Position numbers and translations under genes: made by a program. 64,000 nt of DNA from contig JAOANU010000003.1 of NCBI GenBank assembly GCA_034387635.1, positions 124,001 through 188,000 on the forward strand, read 5' to 3'. The notes under the pieces were generated by a model. The model searched no databases. It was not told where the DNA came from and was given only the letters and a program-made list of their open reading frames with translations. Below are positions 60,163 through 64,000 of the stretch, in pieces (the first letter of the stretch is position 1; the number at the start of each line of letters is the position of its first letter). The stretch is from Rhodosporidiobolus odoratus (Eukaryota > Basidiomycota > Microbotryomycetes > Sporidiobolales > Sporidiobolaceae).

Positions 60163-62083
60163 ATGCTGCGTACAGTGTCAAGATATGCCTTACAACCTGC
60201 CCGAGCGCAGGCGGCTCGGCCCCTGGCGCATTCGCCTCTCTCGACCTCGTCATCCTGCGGCCTCATCAAGACGCGCGCTATCAGCTCGACCAGCCAGCGG
60301 GCACTTCCACGGACAACACGAGGCGATTCGGCCGCCGTGGACCTGAGCGCTAGTGGCGGTGGAAAGATTCAGAGTGCGTCGTCTCTCCCCTCTTTACAGA
60401 CCTACTTTGGCTGATATTCTGAATACTGCAGCCATACCTTTCCAAATCGCCCCAGAGCGAGGTCTACAAATCTGTCTCACCGCGGCCCACTCCGCCTTTG
60501 GCATCTCCTACGTCTTCCGCCTCTTGCTCGCCCGGTTCTTCAGAAAATGGTTTGGAATGGACACGGAGGCTATGGGCGGCTTCTTCGACACCGGCGTGAA
60601 GCGGATAGCGTTCAAGCCGGTCCTGCTACCGGTGTGGAAGGTGGACGTGGCAATGCAGGGCAAAGCGCTGCTTGACCAGTCGGAACTGAGTCTGAACAGT
60701 GCGTTTACCGATTCCCTCGATGACCTCTGTTGAAGCCGATGCGCCTGCCTCGGAGTTGTCTCTTGACGTATCGCTGCGTGCAGTCTCTGCCGTTAACGCC
60801 TCTCTCCCCGGTTTCCGCCTCGACCCTCTTGACCGTCTTTCGGTCTCCCCACCCTTCGAAGTTCCGCCCGTTCCTTTCTCCCCCTCAACTCACCTTACCC
60901 CCTTCTCTTCCCTTGGTCCCTCCGAAACCTTTTCGGTACAACCTTCCGTAACCGCCATCCCCTTCACCCGCTCTCCGCTCAACATCCTTTCCAAGCTCGC
61001 CTCTTTCCCTCGCTCAGTCGCTTCCGAGGGACTGAGCCTCGACCCTCGATCCTTCAAGCCTATCCTTTTCGCCGCTTACCCGATGTACATCCCGTGCTAT
61101 CTTGGCGAGTTCGAGCTCGATGAGGTACATCCGGGAGACGAGGAGAAGCAACGAGTCACGACGGTAGCTTTCGCTACAGTCGACGGCACCGTAAGTCAAA
61201 ACCTGTCTGACATATTCGACCATGTCCTTTTCTACGCCTCTCAACCACATTGACGCTTCTCCAAACGTCCAGGCCTTCGCCGTCTACCCGCAATTCCTCT
61301 CTCCCCCAACCTGGCTCCCCTCCTCCTCCGCCGTCGACCTAAACATCTCCGGCCGCCCCTCAAACCCCGACGATCTCCCCACTCCCGAAAGCCTCAAGAA
61401 CCTGAAACCAAAATTGGAAGAAGCGATGGAAGAGGTCAAGGAGAGGTTCGGGGTTTCGGAGGAGGATAATGTGGATTTTACGGGGATTACGGAGGTGGTT
61501 AGGTTGAAGGAGGGGCAGGAGTTTGTGAAGTGGGTGGAAAGAGAGGGGAGGGCTGTGGGGTATAGTGAGTGGGCTGAGTACGTTGGTATCTTTTTCCTCC
61601 CACTCTGTTTCCCCATGCCGTGTGAGACTGCGCGTTCCACGAGCGATTCAAGCTGACCTAACGTTCTTACCTGTGCACAGGGCAAATCAGGAGTACATTC
61701 AAGCTGTCTTCGAGGCCGACAACGCGGCTGCCTTCCTCAAGCAAATCGAGAGCTTGGTACGTCCCCGCTCCTGTCAGCCAGTCTGTGCCGATCTCTCCGA
61801 CTTGAAAGCCCGTCTCTCTAATCGGTGAACGTCTCTTCCACTTACCCTACAGCCCGACACCGCCCGACCCGTCCTCCTCTCCTCCACCTCACTCCCCAAA
61901 CTCTCCTCGCGCGAAGACCTCCTCGCCTCGCTCCGCAACAAGCTGAAGAAAGCGCAAGACAAGGTGTCGAGGTTGAAGCCCGAGTGGTTGGATAAGGTTG
62001 AGGGGGAGGAGAAGGAGAAGGTTGAGAGGGAGAGGAGGGAGAGGGTTAGGGAGAGGGGGGCGAGGGGGAGGGGGAGGGCGTAG
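60163..62083 (+). CDS. Conserved-looking hypothetical protein, probably mitochondrial
   Basis: Start 60163: MLRTVSRYALQPARAQAARP, Arg/Ser/Ala-rich and without acidic residues for about 50 residues, as in a mitochondrial presequence. Spliced exons then give TIPFQIAPERGLQICLTAAH, SAFGISYVFRLLLARFFRKW (moderately hydrophobic), RIAFKPVLLPVWKVDVAMQG; a long exon with ASLPGFRLDPLDRLSVSPPF, RSFKPILFAAYPMYIPCYLG, EFELDEVHPGDEEKQRVTTV; AFAVYPQFLSPPTWLPSSSA, ITEVVRLKEGQEFVKWVERE; NQEYIQAVFEADNAAAFLKQ; and a basic C-terminus (EKEKVERERRERVRERGARG), stop 62081-62083. The unusual PILFAAYPMYIPCYLGEF block looks like a structured domain, but I do not recognise a named family. Introns are short and in frame, and no disruption is seen. 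Confidence 0.7.
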
Positions 62084-63048
62084 ATGAGCTTTGTTGAGAT
62101 AGACGGGATGGATATACATGCTTCTAGTGGTCAAAGGCGTGCGTAATTCGCCACAACTCTGCGCGGAACAAGCCAGGGCGCTGGGCCGTGCAAAGCACAA
62201 GGAAAAAAGCCAGGCTGAGAAGGCTGAATAAGCTCGGAGGCTCCAATCGCTTTGGCAGATACAGTTCGACCAGAGTAGACTTTCGTACTCAATTCTCTCA
62301 CTACAGCTTCAGCAAAGAGGACATAGGGGCGGAGGGTGAACACCCGATCCCTCTGGCTGACGCGCGTCGGGGACAAACATACCAGTCTCTTGGCGGGGAG
62401 GCTGTTTGCTGGACAACCTCAGTCCCACACGAAGATGTATCAGACAGGAGGACGTATCAGGAATAAAGGCGAGCAGAGCTGTATAGCCTTGATCACATCT
62501 TGGTGGTTCAGCTCAGGCGCTCAGGCTCCGTTTCCTTAATTTCGACCTGGAGGCCAGCAACGCTCTCGTACCTATTCAAGAGCTTTTCACACGGCTTGAA
62601 GGCTGCGTACTGCTTCTCAGCAATGCGATGGTCGGCCAAGAAGACGGTACAGGGACATGAGAAAGCCAAAGCAAGAAAAGGAAGAAAAGGTGGAGTCGCG
62701 GAGTCGCGGAGTGTCCGCTGTGGGGAAGCGGAAACGGCCAGCTAGCAGACCCAGACTAAGTGCCATACAAGCGAGAATCAGAAGGAAAGCCTCGCGCGCC
62801 TGGCGCTCCTCGAAAAATGCTGGCCGCTGCTGCTCACAAGGCGTACACGGCTCCAGCACTGCACGACACCGGGGGTGTGCTCAGCCTGCCGACTAGTTGG
62901 TCCATACATTGCGAGGCTGACACCGGTAGCGCAGCTCGAACCGCGACCGTCGAGAAACAGGAAGAGGAAGGTATCACTGCCCTTGCTTTGCAATCTTTGT
63001 ACAATGCGCCGCCCATTTAACCCTAAGTCAACTCTCCTCTTGTCCCGA
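62084..63048. other. Intergenic region, no gene seen
   Basis: About 960 bp between two convergent genes. It contains short overlapping frames and a tandem gtcgcggagtcgcggag near 62695-62710. No family similarity. Confidence 0.35.
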
Positions 63049-63714
63049 TTACTGAGTAGCAGAGCTAGCCTCGGACGATCCCTCGCTCGAGAACTTGCTC
63101 GACTCCTGGTCGGTCTTGAAGTCGGCGCCGGAGCCGGCGTTTGAGGGGTACTCGTTGTTGACGTCTGCAGGGCGGATAGAAGCAGTGTGTGAAGTGACAG
63201 ACGAGACGACGGGGTGGACCAGAGAGAGGAGGGCGGCAGTAGAGGGAAGGAGGGAGGTAAAATAGTCAGACTGCGATCAATGCGGATAGATCGGGAAAGG
63301 ACTACGCACTCGGCTGGGACGACTACTCAGAACAACACACCAGTGACAATGAAGGACACGCAATCCGAAGGGGAACGGAGAATCAACCAGATCAGCCCCT
63401 CATCGCTCATCGCCTCGACAGCTCCACATCACACACAGAGTGTAAACGCCAGACGTACGGTGTCGCCCTTCATGCTGCTCTCCGAGTCGTTCATCTCCCT
63501 ACCGCCCGACTGCGAGTCCTTGCCCTGGCCAGCAGCCTGCTGCTTACCGACGGAGCCCTCGCCGAGAGCCTGGTTGTTGGAGCCGACACCGGAAGCAGAG
63601 TCTGCAATGTTGCGAAAGGTCAGAACGCTGTTTGTACTGGGTTCACACAGCCTAGAGGGCGAGACGTCGAACAGCGAAGTGATGACGAGGGGAGGGTGAC
63701 GGACTGGAAGACAT
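63049..63714 (-). CDS. Small hydrophilic Gly/Ser/Gln-rich protein
   Basis: Exon 1 starts at 63714 (MSS), with a donor a few bases on (gtccgt). Exon 2 reads NSASGVGSNNQALGEGSVGK, QQAAGQGKDSQSGGREMNDS, ESSMKGDT (63602-63460). The last exon reads DVNNEYPSNAGSGADFKTDQ, ESSKFSSEGSSEASSATQ, stop 63049-63051. The joins exon 2 to last exon do not agree in phase using the nearest sites, so a further small exon in 63170-63455 is likely. The predicted protein is about 90-100 residues, disordered, without Cys or hydrophobic core. Its make-up resembles small stress-associated hydrophilic proteins, but that is composition only. Confidence 0.5.
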
Positions 63715-64000
63715 GTTTGAATTGGTTCTGCAGGGTGGCAAGGATCAGTATAGGCTACTATAGCGTACTTAGACAGCCACTGACTGGTTTGTGTGTGTTG
63801 TATAGGTGTGTGAAGGAGAGAGAAGGAGAATCCGATGCGTTCATCGGTTTTTGACCCCGCGTCTTGAGAAGGTCATACTTACCGAACCTCCTTCCTCACT
63901 GTCATCTGCATCTGCACCGTCTGTTCACTGACACGACGGGCTGCGCACAGGCAAGTCTGGGTCGACTCGTTCGTGAGGTGTCTGCCAGCCCAAGCGCGTT
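63715..64000. other. Right edge, upstream of small hydrophilic gene
   Basis: 285 bp to the window edge, probably promoter and leader of the gene at 63049-63714. No gene recognised. Confidence 0.35.

Overview
This is a nuclear window from a fungus, most likely a basidiomycete red yeast of the Rhodotorula/Rhodosporidium type (an inference). The reasons are dense coding, moderately GC-rich DNA, many short introns per gene (donors gtgcg/gtacg/gtgag, branch site ctgac/ctcac, cag acceptors) and a core gene set read only after splicing. Nothing prokaryotic is present. All exon calls are by eye.

Layout. 1-3.5 kb: PIS1 (5' part, minus) diverges from PFS2/WDR33 (plus). 3.7-11 kb: an aromatic-amino-acid decarboxylase gene (AADC-1, minus), a small unknown gene (family X, copy A), a 1-kb dispersed repeat and a decayed LINE 3' end. 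11.9-39.5 kb: mostly conserved genes: TSR1 (ribosome assembly), a secreted DUF1996 + triple-WSC protein, a Ser/Arg-rich hypothetical, PRP4 kinase (splicing), NAA35/MAK10 (NatC subunit), two tandem unknown paralogues (family Y), a secreted CPL1-domain protein and ALG2 (N-glycan assembly). 39.5-48.1 kb: an accessory island with family X copies B and C, further copies of the dispersed repeat, a pogo-like miniature transposon and a GA microsatellite. 48.1-52.1 kb: FAN1 (interstrand crosslink repair). 52.5-59.4 kb: a second decarboxylase (AADC-2, plus), inverted relative to AADC-1 and flanked by two decayed paralogous F-box/leucine-rich-repeat-like genes. 60.2-64 kb: a probable mitochondrial protein of unknown function and a small hydrophilic protein.

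Most conserved genes are single-copy housekeeping functions with no shared pathway. The unusual content is in the accessory parts. Family X has three divergent multi-exon genes, each downstream of a recognisable copy of one upstream module. Family Y has two tandem multi-exon genes of no recognised family. The two decarboxylase genes share the same intron map, including a 4-nt exon and a 13-nt exon. Families X and Y are the best candidates for undescribed biology here; no function can be assigned to them from sequence alone.
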